Shown here one piece after another: positions 38,364-47,600 of a DNA stretch of 64,000 nucleotides. Below the pieces are notes generated by a model. It saw only the letters and a list, made by a program, of their open reading frames with translations. It was not told the origin of the DNA and made no database searches. Source of the DNA: Opitutia bacterium UBA4506 (GTDB lineage: Bacteria > Verrucomicrobiota > Verrucomicrobiia > Opitutales > Puniceicoccaceae); NCBI GenBank assembly GCA_002388665.1, contig DGMY01000049.1:16801-80800 (forward strand), read 5' to 3'. The position numbers and the translations under genes were made by a program. Numbering within the stretch: position 1 is the stretch's first letter; each line of letters opens with the position of its first letter.

Positions 38364-38594
38364 ATGCCCAAGGCTTTCTTCCTACTTCCTTTGACCTCCG
38401 CGGTGATGGTTCTTACCTCGTGTTCGACACATCATGAGATTACTCACCGCGTTGAACCCGTTCACATCACGGTAGAGGTCAATGTCCAAGTCGAGGAACA
38501 GCTGAACAACTTTTTCGACGAACTCGACACCGCATCGGAGACGATTATTGTCGAGGACGAAGTTATTTCCACCAACGAAAACCCAAATTCGTGA
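38364..38594 (+). CDS. ynbE: YnbE-like small outer-membrane lipoprotein
   Basis: A 76-residue lipoprotein. The ATG at 38364 gives a signal peptide with lipobox MVLTSC. The mature part HEITHRVEPVHITVEVNVQVEEQLNNFFDELD corresponds to the YnbE core (PIxIxMNVxIxHE). E. coli YnbE multimerises and docks with YdbH at the outer membrane. It lies between ydbH and ydbL; an upstream ATG at 38304 would abut the ydbH stop but adds residues without signal features. The stop overlaps the GTG start of ydbL (GTGA). Confidence 0.8.
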   Translation: MPKAFFLLPLTSAVMVLTSCSTHHEITHRVEPVHITVEVNVQVEEQLNNFFDELDTASETIIVEDEVISTNENPNS

Positions 38595-38971
38595 AAGCTA
38601 TGATTCCACGCATCACTATTTTTCTCCTCTCTCTCTTTGTATTTGCACCTCTAGTGCATTCACAGGATCTCGGGCAGATCCGTAATCAGATGGCAGAGCG
38701 GCTTCCGGCGATTGACGACCTGAAAGAAGATGGTCTCATTGGTGAATCGAAGGATGGACTGCTCTCGATTCGCGGATCGATCTCGCCGGAGCAGCGAAAA
38801 ATGGTAGAGGCTGAGAACAAGGACCGGATGACGGTCTACAATGCGATCGCTAAGCAAACTGGCCAACCAGTTTCTAAAGTGCAGGAGCAACGGGCTGCCC
38901 AACTCGCCAAAACCTCCGCCCCCGGCGTTTGGTTGCAGGATGCGAAGGGCAACTGGTATCAAAAGAAATAA
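38591..38971 (+). CDS. ydbL: YdbL-family (DUF1318) exported protein, paralogue 2
   Basis: A 126-residue exported protein. GTG at 38591 overlaps the ynbE stop; an ATG at 38600 is the alternative. The signal peptide IFLLSLFVFAPLVHS is followed by LGQIRNQMAERLPAIDDLKEDGLIGES, QRKMVEAENKDRM and SAPGVWLQDAKGNWYQKK, the YdbL domain. It shares its QRKMVE.ENKDR and SAPG.W.QD..G.WYQK motifs with the YdbL paralogue at 35060. In E. coli YdbL is a periplasmic chaperone-like factor for YnbE, matching its place in this ydbH-ynbE-ydbL operon. Confidence 0.87.
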   Translation: MKAMIPRITIFLLSLFVFAPLVHSQDLGQIRNQMAERLPAIDDLKEDGLIGESKDGLLSIRGSISPEQRKMVEAENKDRMTVYNAIAKQTGQPVSKVQEQRAAQLAKTSAPGVWLQDAKGNWYQKK

Positions 38972-39288
38972 TACCAGGCCGTTCTATTTGCGGGCCGTTC
39001 CGCAATAGGCGAACGACTCGCTGCAGCCACACGATCTGGTCTGCAGTTGGGGGCAAAAGGGTGGCGCTCCCGGCCGAGAGGAGGCCTACTTGGGTTGTAC
39101 CATCTTTGCCGGTACCGTGTTCCGCAGTTTTTTTTCGGCGAGCTCTTGTAATACCCGAGCCGCCGGTAGGTGGAGCTCCGCCAGTTTTTCACGAAGGGCC
39201 GAGCGAGCTGGTACTTCGCTCGAAGGGGAACAAAAAAAGCGGCTCCCCGAAGAGAGCCGCCTGATAAAATGGAAGAGAGAAGACTTCC
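38972..39288. other. Intergenic region with possible decayed minus-strand coding sequence
   Basis: About 317 bases between ydbL (plus) and eno (minus). The eno terminator occupies the right end. In between, on the minus strand, one frame reads as protein-like helix (LREKLAELHLPAARVLQELA ...) to a TAG near 39090, and continues in the same frame with a Cys-rich stretch (SCGCSESFAYCGTARK) to a second stop near 38990. No start codon is evident. It could be a degraded gene or chance. Confidence 0.35.
39230..39260 (-). terminator. Intrinsic terminator of eno
   Basis: On the minus strand the stem GCGGCTC / GAGCCGC (7 bp, 8-nt loop) is followed by TTTTTTT, 29 bases after the eno stop. A textbook rho-independent terminator. 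Confidence 0.88.
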
Positions 39289-40605
39289 TTAGAAGTTGAT
39301 CTTCCCGCCGTAGATTGCGTGCTCGCCCAACTCTTCTTCGATACGAAGTAGTTGGTTGTATTTGGCGACACGGTCTGTTCGGCAGAGCGAACCAGTTTTG
39401 ATCTGGCCGGCATTAGTCGCAACAGCGATGTCGGCAATCGTGGTGTCTTCGGTTTCACCCGAGCGGTGCGAAATCACAGCCGTGTAGTTGGCTTCACGGG
39501 CCATCTCGATCGCGTCGAGGGTCTCGGTCAGCGATCCGATCTGATTGACCTTCACGAGGATTGAGTTGGCAACACCGAGATCAATTCCCTTCTTGAGGAA
39601 CTTCGTGTTGGTAACGAAAAGGTCGTCACCCACGAGTTGAGTCGTCGCACCGAGTTCGTCGGTGAGAGTCTTCCAGCCGCTCCAGTCATTCTCATCGCAA
39701 CCATCCTCGATGGAGAGGATAGGGTAGCGCTTTTGGAGGTCTTGGTAGAAGGCAACCATTTCCTTGGCGTTCTTCTTCGATCCGTCGCTCTTCGAAAATA
39801 CGTACTTCTTCTTTTTCTTGTCGAAGAATTCGGATGAGGCGACGTCGAGAGCGATAAAGATTTCTTTACCGAGCTTGTAGCCAGCGCCCTTAACCGCAGC
39901 AGCAATTGCTTCGAGGGCAGCTTCGTTGGAAGCAAGCTTAGGAGCAAAACCACCTTCGTCACCGATGCTGGTGCTCAGACCTTGAGCCTTCAGAACGATC
40001 TTGAGTTCATGGAAAATCTCGCAACCCATACGAAGCGCTTCGCGGAAACTGCTCGCACCCTTAGGCATGATCATGAATTCCTGAATGTCGATCGGCGCAT
40101 CGGAGTGTGAACCACCGTTCATGATATTCATCATAGGAACGGGAAGAACCTTCGCGTTGGGGCCACCAATATACTTGTATAGTGGAACTCCGAGGGTTTC
40201 GGCAGCAGCTTTGGCTACTGCGAGTGAGACGCCGAGAATAGCGTTCGCGCCGAGGTTACTCTTGGTTGGAGTTCCGTCGAGCTCCAGCATGGCACGGTCG
40301 ATTCCAACCTGGTCGCAGGCGTCTAGCCCGAAGAGCTCAGGAGCAATCTTCTCGTGTACGTTCTCAACTGCTTTGGTTACGCCCTTGCCGCCGTAACGTT
40401 TCTTAGGGCCGAAACCCTTAGGGAAGTCCTTGGCAGGAAGAGCGCCGTCGCGAAGCTCCAAAGCCTCGTTTTCACCCGTGCTGGCTCCGGAAGGAACTGC
40501 AGCGCGGCCGATGACACCGGACTCTAGTTCAACGTCGACTTCAACAGTGGGATTCCCGCGGGAATCAATAATTTCGCGTGCGCGAATGTCGGTAATGGTG
40601 GTCAT
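39289..40605 (-). CDS. eno: Enolase
   Basis: A 438-residue glycolytic enzyme converting 2-phosphoglycerate to phosphoenolpyruvate. It begins TDIRAREIIDSRGNPTVEVDV and carries the expected SGASTGENEALELRDG loop, PVPMMNIMNGGSHSD, SIGDEGGFAP, metal ligands in ALDVASSEFF and SIEDGCDENDW, VGDDLFVTN, catalytic Lys in ILVKVNQIGSLTE, and SHRSGETEDTTIAD. Length and motifs are standard. A clear terminator follows. No neighbour suggests an operon. Confidence 0.98.
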   Translation of the reverse strand: MTTITDIRAREIIDSRGNPTVEVDVELESGVIGRAAVPSGASTGENEALELRDGALPAKDFPKGFGPKKRYGGKGVTKAVENVHEKIAPELFGLDACDQVGIDRAMLELDGTPTKSNLGANAILGVSLAVAKAAAETLGVPLYKYIGGPNAKVLPVPMMNIMNGGSHSDAPIDIQEFMIMPKGASSFREALRMGCEIFHELKIVLKAQGLSTSIGDEGGFAPKLASNEAALEAIAAAVKGAGYKLGKEIFIALDVASSEFFDKKKKKYVFSKSDGSKKNAKEMVAFYQDLQKRYPILSIEDGCDENDWSGWKTLTDELGATTQLVGDDLFVTNTKFLKKGIDLGVANSILVKVNQIGSLTETLDAIEMAREANYTAVISHRSGETEDTTIADIAVATNAGQIKTGSLCRTDRVAKYNQLLRIEEELGEHAIYGGKINF

Positions 40606-40811
40606 AACCTATTTGAATTATGTGGTTCTCGAAACAGTAGCGTTCCGATTGTAGAAATCTCAGGAAGGTTGGGGCGGGTCAAGACTGAACCCTACGCCAA
40701 ACGAAATCCGAACGCCGTTAAGGCCTTTGTCGCCTCAAATCCCACTGGTTTTTCAGTGTGTAATTTTATTGAGGAGATTAGAAAAATTTATCGATTTCGC
40801 CTCTCGGATCT

Positions 40812-42401
40812 ATGGACAATTTCTGGAAAAACAGATTAGATTCCGCCATGATCTTACAACGCCATGAAACCCCGGATGAACTGATTGTTGTGCGCAATGC
40901 TGAGTTGCGGGATATCCAGGAGTTGATCGAGGTTTGCTCCCAGGTGTACCCACTGTTTGCCAAGGAAGGTTTTATGTGGAGCGAAGACCAGTTGCGCAAT
41001 CATCAGGCGGTGTTTCCGGATGGTCAGATCCTCGCCGAGATCAATGGAAAGATCGTGGGCGCAGTCTTTTCACTCATAGTAGAAATGGGCCCGAATCCCT
41101 ACCGGCAGCATACCTATTCGGGAATCACGGACGCTGGCTATTTTCACAACCACAATCCGCAGGGAGATACACTATACGGAGCGGAAGTGTTTGTGCATCC
41201 CGATTGCCAGGGAAAAGGTGTAGGAGGTCTTCTCTACCGCGCGCGCCGGGAACTCTGTCAAAAGCTGAATCTCCGCCGAATCCTTGGGGGCGGGCGCCTT
41301 TCGGGCTATTCTGAAGTTGCGGATGAATTAACCCCCGAAGAGTACGTTCGAGAGGTAGAAGAGGGTGTCCGCAAAGATCCGGTGCTTCCATTTCAGATGC
41401 GGGAAGGTTTTGTCGTCCGGGGAATTCTGCGGAACTACATGGAAGATCCGCGATCGGCAAACACTGCAACGCTGATTGAGTGGCTCAATCCTGAATTCAA
41501 GCCAGTGGACGGTGACGGGGCAAAGATGCGGGTTTCGAGTGTGCAGTATCAGGTCCGTGCAGTAGACTCATTCGAGGATTTTGCCAATCAAGTAGAGTAT
41601 TTTGTCGAAACAGCGGCTGACTACCGCTCCGATCTAGTCGTGTTTCCGGAGTTTTTCTCGGTCCAGCTTCTCTCGCAGAAGGGAATGCGAAAACTGCCTT
41701 CCCTCGACGGTATCCGGCGTTTGGCTGAGATGGAGAAGCCGTTTATGGATTTGATGGTGTCATTGGCGAAGGACTACGGGGTCAACATTATCGCTGGAAG
41801 TCACCCCATGGAAAGAGACGGGCTTCTATACAACATGAGCCCCATCATCTTCCCGGACGGCTCCTTTGAATTACAACCCAAGATTCATATAACCCCGGCG
41901 GAGAAACGCTATTGGGGGATCAGCGGGGGATCGAGCCTTCGGGTTTTTCAAACGAGTAAGGCGAAGATTGGGATTTTGATTTGCTACGATTCAGAGTTTC
42001 CAGAGGCAGCTCGCTACTTGGCGGACCAAGGTGCTGAGGTTCTCGTCGTCCCGTATTGTACAGATGATCGTCAGGCGTACCTGCGTGTGAGGTACTGCAG
42101 TCAGGCAAGAGCGATCGAGAATCAGGTCTATGTGGTCACGAGTGGGATTATCGGGAACCTTCCATCGGTCCCGGCGATGGACATTCACTACGGGCAGGCG
42201 GCGGTGTTTTCTCCCTCCGACTTCGAGTTCGCCCGAGACGGCATCCAGGCACAGGCAGATAGCAACGTCGAGATGCTCCTCGTCACGGACCTGGATATTG
42301 GAGACCTCTACCGCTCCCGGGCCGCCGGCAGCGTGACGCCCCGGCTCGATCGACGTCTGGACCTGTTTGAATTTCGATCGCGGTTTAGCCTCGAGGATTA
42401 A
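40812..42401 (+). CDS. GNAT acetyltransferase-nitrilase fusion protein
   Basis: A 529-residue two-domain protein. Residues about 20-235 are a GNAT acetyltransferase (VRNAELRDIQELIEVCSQVYPLF; acetyl-CoA loop HPDCQGKGVGGLLYRARR). Residues about 240-520 are a carbon-nitrogen hydrolase with the nitrilase triad: Glu in VVFPEFFS, Lys in QPKIHITPAEK and Cys in ILICYDSEFPEAA. Fusions of this order are known in several bacteria, but substrates are not established; coupled acyl transfer and amide hydrolysis on the same metabolite is a plausible reading. An alternative ATG lies at 40848. It is divergent from eno. Confidence 0.92.
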   Translation: MDNFWKNRLDSAMILQRHETPDELIVVRNAELRDIQELIEVCSQVYPLFAKEGFMWSEDQLRNHQAVFPDGQILAEINGKIVGAVFSLIVEMGPNPYRQHTYSGITDAGYFHNHNPQGDTLYGAEVFVHPDCQGKGVGGLLYRARRELCQKLNLRRILGGGRLSGYSEVADELTPEEYVREVEEGVRKDPVLPFQMREGFVVRGILRNYMEDPRSANTATLIEWLNPEFKPVDGDGAKMRVSSVQYQVRAVDSFEDFANQVEYFVETAADYRSDLVVFPEFFSVQLLSQKGMRKLPSLDGIRRLAEMEKPFMDLMVSLAKDYGVNIIAGSHPMERDGLLYNMSPIIFPDGSFELQPKIHITPAEKRYWGISGGSSLRVFQTSKAKIGILICYDSEFPEAARYLADQGAEVLVVPYCTDDRQAYLRVRYCSQARAIENQVYVVTSGIIGNLPSVPAMDIHYGQAAVFSPSDFEFARDGIQAQADSNVEMLLVTDLDIGDLYRSRAAGSVTPRLDRRLDLFEFRSRFSLED

Positions 42402-42710
42402 TCGTCCAAGGACAGTTCGAAAGTGTGGCGTTTCTCCCGTCTTGAGAGCCGATGACTTCCTTGAGTGAAGTGATCGAATGGAGGAAATCCGTATTCGAAT
42501 CGGGGAGACAGGGATGGGTGTGCTCTGGAATAGTCAGTATAAATTCCTATTTTGGTGCAGAAATTGCTTTTTTGTTATAAATTGGAGCATAATAAACAAT
42601 GCAGGAGAGCGACTGAATTTTCTACACCTAAGGCATATTGTAGAAGTGTAAATTGTAATTGAAATTCGTAAAAACCTAGGTTCTACTACCTACACCCTAG
42701 GTTCGAGAAT
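42402..42710. other. AT-rich regulatory region with repeats upstream of the pilin-like gene
   Basis: No gene. Left part holds a decayed copy of the 93-bp repeat seen at the window start (GAATCGGGG then GGGATGGGT then GGAATA, 42497-42533). The right part is AT-rich and contains an inverted repeat TTCTACA/TGTAGAA (42620-42626 and 42639-42645) and a 9-bp direct repeat CCTAGGTTC (42675-42683 and 42696-42704, 21 bp apart, two helical turns) ending 7 bases before the pilin ATG. Confidence 0.55.
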
Positions 42711-43178
42711 ATGCTTTACCTCCCGAGAATTAAATCCGCCCAAAACGGGTTTTCTCTAATAGAGGTGATGGTTGTAGTAGTCATCATCGGACTACTTGCT
42801 GTGATCGCAATTCCGACTTTTCTTCTCGCCCAAGAACAATCCTATGCTTCGAGAATCGCGAATGATCTTCGTACATTCAGCGCGGAGTTTGAGATTTACC
42901 GAATGCAATATGGTGTCTGGCCGGAAGATTGCCAGCAAGGAGAGGTGCCGAGCGAGTTGTCGAAGGAGCTGCAGAAGTTTGGTCAGCCTGCCATTACTAA
43001 AGATACTTGGGATTGGGAGAATCATGCAGTCGGAGTGGTCGCTGGCATTAGCCTCTATGGAAAGAACGGTGAGGAATCTGTTATGATACGAGTTGATGAA
43101 ATAATCGACGACGGACAACTCTCCACCGGACGGTTTATCGAAAATGGGGAACGATACACCTGGATAATGGATTGGTAG
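42711..43178 (+). CDS. Type IV pilin-like (pseudopilin) protein
   Basis: A 155-residue protein with a prepilin leader and cleavage site: NG/FSLIEVMVVVVIIGLLAVIAIP, where Phe follows the Gly and Glu5 of the mature form is present. A long N-terminal helix continues (LAQEQSYASRIANDLRTFSAEFEIYRMQYG), and the rest is a compact soluble head with VWPEDC. Such Verrucomicrobia pseudopilins are often isolated from other pilus genes, as here; the head belongs to the type II secretion/pseudopilin style. No other pilus or secretion gene is in the window. Confidence 0.92.
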   Translation: MLYLPRIKSAQNGFSLIEVMVVVVIIGLLAVIAIPTFLLAQEQSYASRIANDLRTFSAEFEIYRMQYGVWPEDCQQGEVPSELSKELQKFGQPAITKDTWDWENHAVGVVAGISLYGKNGEESVMIRVDEIIDDGQLSTGRFIENGERYTWIMDW

Positions 43179-43294
43179 CGAGAGTTACCGATCCTTCGGG
43201 AGATTCCATTAGCTAGACAGCCATCGGCTGCCCTCAACAGAATGAATGGTTCATTCTGATCGAGGGTATTCTCTGATGTAACTGCTGAACGGCC

Positions 43295-43570
43295 TCACTG
43301 ATCGAGGAGACCTTTGCGTTTCATATACGAAGATGCATAGCTGCAGACAGGCACGACACTTCGCCCATTTTCCCGGGCGTCGAGCAACGCTGCATCGACC
43401 AGTTGAGCGGCGATCCCGCGGCCGCGTAAAGCAGTTGGCACTCCGACATGGTTGATGATCATCTCGCTGTTCGGGCCGAGTTCGTAGGAGAGTTGGCTCC
43501 CCTGGGGACCGATGAAACGTTGTTGGGACGGATCGTGGGAAATCGTGAGAGGCGGTTCGGAATCGGACAT
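43295..43570 (-). CDS. Small GNAT-like acetyltransferase (YjdJ/Acetyltransf_CG type)
   Basis: A 91-residue single-domain acetyltransferase. It shows FIGPQGSQLSYELGPNSEMIINHVGVPTALRGRGIAAQLVDAALLDARENGRSVVPVCSYASSYMK; the acetyl-CoA loop is RGRGIAAQL and the PxCSYA segment is typical of this short family. Function is unknown. Short spacing to neighbours, no operon. Confidence 0.88.
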   Translation of the reverse strand: MSDSEPPLTISHDPSQQRFIGPQGSQLSYELGPNSEMIINHVGVPTALRGRGIAAQLVDAALLDARENGRSVVPVCSYASSYMKRKGLLDQ

Positions 43571-43736
43571 ACTTGTACTCTATGGTAACTGTGGGAAATC
43601 TCAAATCCTGGAAGCGCTCGGATCTGGATAAGCAGAGGAAGAGGATATTCCAATGGCAACTATGGAAGGGGGATCCTCGGTACGATCTCAGATGGATTTC
43701 TTGCGTTTTTGAATGAATCAACTTTGACTATAGCCC

Positions 43737-44303
43737 GTGCTTCGATTGCGTCACATTTTTCTTATTGGATTCGGCATGTCACTCTTGGGAGTTGCCTCGG
43801 GACAGGTGCGTCCTTGGGATTTTACGAAGAGAAACAGCCGGTTGGAGGGGAAACGCTTTGAAACGACTACGATGGCAACCCCGCAAGGTAGTGACAAGTG
43901 GAAGAACCAAAAGTTCAATACGGCGAATTACGACACCTACGATAGCCGATTTTCCGGAGATCAGTTTAAGGTCGAAACGACCAATCTTTACCAATCGAGT
44001 CGCTTTAACACAACCGACCTGGATTTTGAACAACGCGATTTTATTGCCTTTCGTCAGGACGATAAGATGTTTTCGGAGGACGAGTTGGATCGCATAAAAT
44101 TCAACACTCTTCATCACGACGCCAAGAAAGACTCCATGGTCGCCAAGGAAGGACCCGCCCTCAACATTCAAGAGGTGCTCGACCAGTTGTCCCTTGCGGA
44201 TCTGAATCGCTATCAGTTCCGGAGCAGCCGATCCGATGATCCTGTATTGCCCGTTCAGCAGGCCGCTAGTGAAAAGATTGTGACCGCTGAAGCCGTAGAA
44301 TAA
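43737..44303 (+). CDS. Exported protein of unknown function with short FxT-type repeats
   Basis: A 188-residue exported protein, not recognised. Signal peptide LRHIFLIGFGMSLLGVASG (about residues 4-22) starts from a GTG. The mature N-terminal half shows short recurring motifs at about 15-residue spacing: GKRFETTTM, NQKFNTANYD, DQFKVETTN, SSRFNTTDLD and IKFNTLHHD. It ends in a charged tail. 25 bases downstream lies the FmdB-like gene on the same strand, so the two may be co-transcribed. Confidence 0.6.
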   Translation: MLRLRHIFLIGFGMSLLGVASGQVRPWDFTKRNSRLEGKRFETTTMATPQGSDKWKNQKFNTANYDTYDSRFSGDQFKVETTNLYQSSRFNTTDLDFEQRDFIAFRQDDKMFSEDELDRIKFNTLHHDAKKDSMVAKEGPALNIQEVLDQLSLADLNRYQFRSSRSDDPVLPVQQAASEKIVTAEAVE

Positions 44304-44328
44304 TCAAACCTTATCCGAGAGAAATGCC

Positions 44329-44568
44329 ATGCCTACTTACGAATACGAAACGGTCCCAAACAAGAAGGGCGAGCCCGTAAAACGTTATGAGTTTCAGCAG
44401 AAGATGTCTGACGAGCCCCTAACCGAACACCCCGAAACCGGCGAGAAATTGATCAAAGTCTATGGCGCCTTTGCCGTAGGCGGAGCCGGGGGGTCCTCCA
44501 ATCCTCAACCCAGCCCTTCTTCCAGTGGCGGTTGCTGCGGGGGCGGTGGATGCGGATGCCACAATTGA
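44329..44568 (+). CDS. FmdB-like small protein with lost zinc-ribbon cysteines
   Basis: A 79-residue protein. The start MPTYEYETV and FQQKMSDEPLTEHP match the FmdB zinc-ribbon family (MPxYEYxCxxCG ... DxPLxxCPxCGG), but the expected CxxC pairs are absent (ETVPNKKG and HPETGE). The C-terminal tail GGCCGGGGCGCHN is Cys/Gly-rich, so metal binding may have moved to the tail. Function unknown. Confidence 0.7.
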   Translation: MPTYEYETVPNKKGEPVKRYEFQQKMSDEPLTEHPETGEKLIKVYGAFAVGGAGGSSNPQPSPSSSGGCCGGGGCGCHN

Positions 44569-44670
44569 TTTCGTTGGCTCGAATTGGAACGGGAATCGCC
44601 TGAGGCCAAGTTCTGGAGGGAGCTACCCCTCGAGAGGGCTTGATGAAATCTGAGAACCAGTGTCTGCCAA

Positions 44671-47600
44671 TTAGTTCACCGATCGGGTAGAACGCAGAAG
44701 AGGGCGCAGGCACGCCGCGGTCGGACTCTTCGGCACTTGAACGAGTTCCTCGGGAGTTCCGCTGAAGATCAATTCTCCGCCCCTGTGGCCACCCTCGGGT
44801 CCGATTTCGAGGAGGTAGTCCGCTTCGGCCAGAATATCAGGCTGATGCTCAACCACGATAACGGTATGTCCCTCATCGACCAAACGGTGAAGGAGGCGGG
44901 TGAGTCGCTCACAATCTTTGAGGTGTAGGCCGATCGTGGGTTCCTCTAGTAGATAGAGATTTTCGGAACCCTTTGGTCCGGTAGCGCTACCCGCCAGTTC
45001 ACTGACTAACTTTAGCCGCTGAGCTTCGCCTCCACTGAGGGTTGGAGAGGGTTGCCCCAGACGGAGGTACCCGAGCCCTGTCTCGACCATAAGGGAAAGG
45101 TTTTCCTGGATCCGGCGATCGAAAGAGAAAAAATCAGCGGCTTCTTCGAAGGACATCGCCAGGACATCGGCAATCGATTTTCCTCTCCAGTGAATATCGA
45201 GCAGATCTCCTCGGTAGCGCTTTCCCTCGCACTCTTCGCAGATCACTGAGGCATCGGGCAGAAAATTCATTTCCAGCTTTCGGATTCCCGCTCCCTTACA
45301 GCTCTCGCAGCGTCCTCCCTTGGTGTTGAATGAAAATCCACTTGAGTCAATTCCGCGCATCTTCGCTTCGGGCAATTGGGCGAACGAACTGCGAATCAGA
45401 TCAAAGACTCCGATGTAGGTCGCTGGGGTTGAGCGGGAGGTTTTACCAATCGGGGCCTGATCAATCTCAATTACTTTTCGAATTCCTGCGAGGCCGGACA
45501 CTTTCTTGAGTGGAACCTTACTCTGCGAACCTGCGAAAACCGTTTTCAGAGCTTTTACGCTCAAAGCGGCTTTTCCGGATTGGACCGCTGCTGCGGCGGA
45601 TCTGTGGAGAGCCTCATGGACAAGGGTGGATTTCCCCGCGCCCGACACCCCACAAACAGCTGTAAGGCATCGCCGGGGGATCGCCACAGAGTCACCTTTC
45701 CAATTGCGCAGATACAGTTCCTCGAGACGGATCCAATCTTTCGCAGATGCGGGGACCTTTTTGCGTTCTCCTCGAAGGGGATGAACGCCGGTTCGAGCCA
45801 GGTGTTTGCCCGTCACTGAGTTGACCGACTTCATGATCTGCTTAGGCGTCCCTTGAGCCACGATCTTACCACCATGAATTCCGGCCCCGGGTCCCATGTC
45901 GATCACTCGGTCAGCATTGAGAATGACATCGGCATCGTGTTCGACGATCAGAACTGTATTTCCACGCCGCTTGAGCGTTTCAATTGATTGGAGAAGTCGG
46001 TCGTTGTCACGGGCATGAAGTCCGATTGTGGGCTCATCCAAAACGTAGAGAACTCCCGTCAAATTCGAGCCGAGCTGTGATGTCAGACGGATCCGTTGCG
46101 CTTCTCCGCCGGATAGCGTGCGCGTCGATCGATCGAGGGTAAGATAGTCCAAGCCAATCTGGTCCATTAGATCGAGCCGCTCCCGGATTTCCGGGAGGAT
46201 CTCCTTCAGGATGGCTTTGTCCCGGCGGCTCCCTTGGACATCCTGCAAGGTCTCGATCAGAGAGGGTGCGTTGAGAGAAAGAAGATGGGGGAGGTTCACG
46301 CTCCCAAATTTCTCTGTCTCCAGATAAACATGACGGCTTTGTTCGCCAAGCCGTGTGCCGTCGCACACCGGGCACACGGGCTCGTCTCCGCCCTCGGGGG
46401 CCTCATCGCGGATTGTTCCCCGGCCGTTGCAGTTCGGGCACCAGCCGCGGGGTGAGTTCCACGAGAAATTCTTTGGTTCGAGCTCAGGGAAGGTCTCTCC
46501 GGTTTCCGGGTCGACGCGGGAGAGGGAGAAGTGCTGTCGCTGTCCGCCTTTCCCGAATTGTAAGAAAGCAGTGCCCTGGCCCAATTTCAGCGTTTCCCGC
46601 ATCAATGAGTGGGCGGCCGGTTTCGTCATTCCGGTAAGATCCTTCAATAGTACGTCGACATCGTGTTCGCGATAGCGATCCAGCTTTTGAAATGAAGTGG
46701 GTTCGACCCAAATCCCATCGCAGATCAGGTAGGGGTATTCTCGGGCCGCCGCCCAGTCCGCAATCGGCTGGTGATGGCCTTTCCGTCCGCGAATCAATGG
46801 TGCACCAATATAGGTCGGCTGATTGGAGGATGCTGACTTGCGGGCCTTGTCGAAAAGCCGAATCAATTCGGTTTCAGGTAGGCTCGTCACCGCATTTCCT
46901 GTTTTGGGGTTATGCTGCACCCCGATTCTCGCGAAAAGAAGGCGCAAGTATTGGGCAACCTCAGTGATGGTCGCTACCGTTGATTTCGAAGTGCCGTGAG
47001 TTACTCGTTGTTCAATGGCTACAGAAGGAGCGAGGCCAGTGAGGCGGGTGACTTCCGGCTTCGGCAATTGTTCGACAAATTGCCGCGCGTAGGCCGACAT
47101 GGATTCCATGAATCGGCGTTGGCCCTCGGCAAAAATAATATCGAAGGCCAGCGTAGATTTGCCGCTCCCAGAAACTCCCGCAATGACGGTTGTTTTCCCG
47201 TGGGGGATATCGACGCTAACGTCCAATAGGTTGTGCTCGGTAGCACCCTGCACGGATATCGATCGGGGCCGTTCTCCGTAGGCAACCGTTTCTTCGGCCA
47301 CTTTCGGCAGATCCCGATCGATGTTGTCGAAGGAAACCAGGTTATCATCGGAGGTATTTTGCCGCAGGGCATCCCGGAGAAATGGTGCCGACTCCGTCTC
47401 CCCTTGAGCGATACTCATCGGCGTTCCGGCTGCCACGATTTTTCCCCCGTCGGAGCCTGCTCCTGGTCCCATCTCGATCATCCAGTCTGCAGCCAGCAAG
47501 ACATCGGGGTGGTGTTCCACGACGACAAGACTATTTCCCTCTTTGACGAGCTCTTGGAACACTCCCAGCAGATTGGCAATGTCGTGGCGATGAAGTCCAG

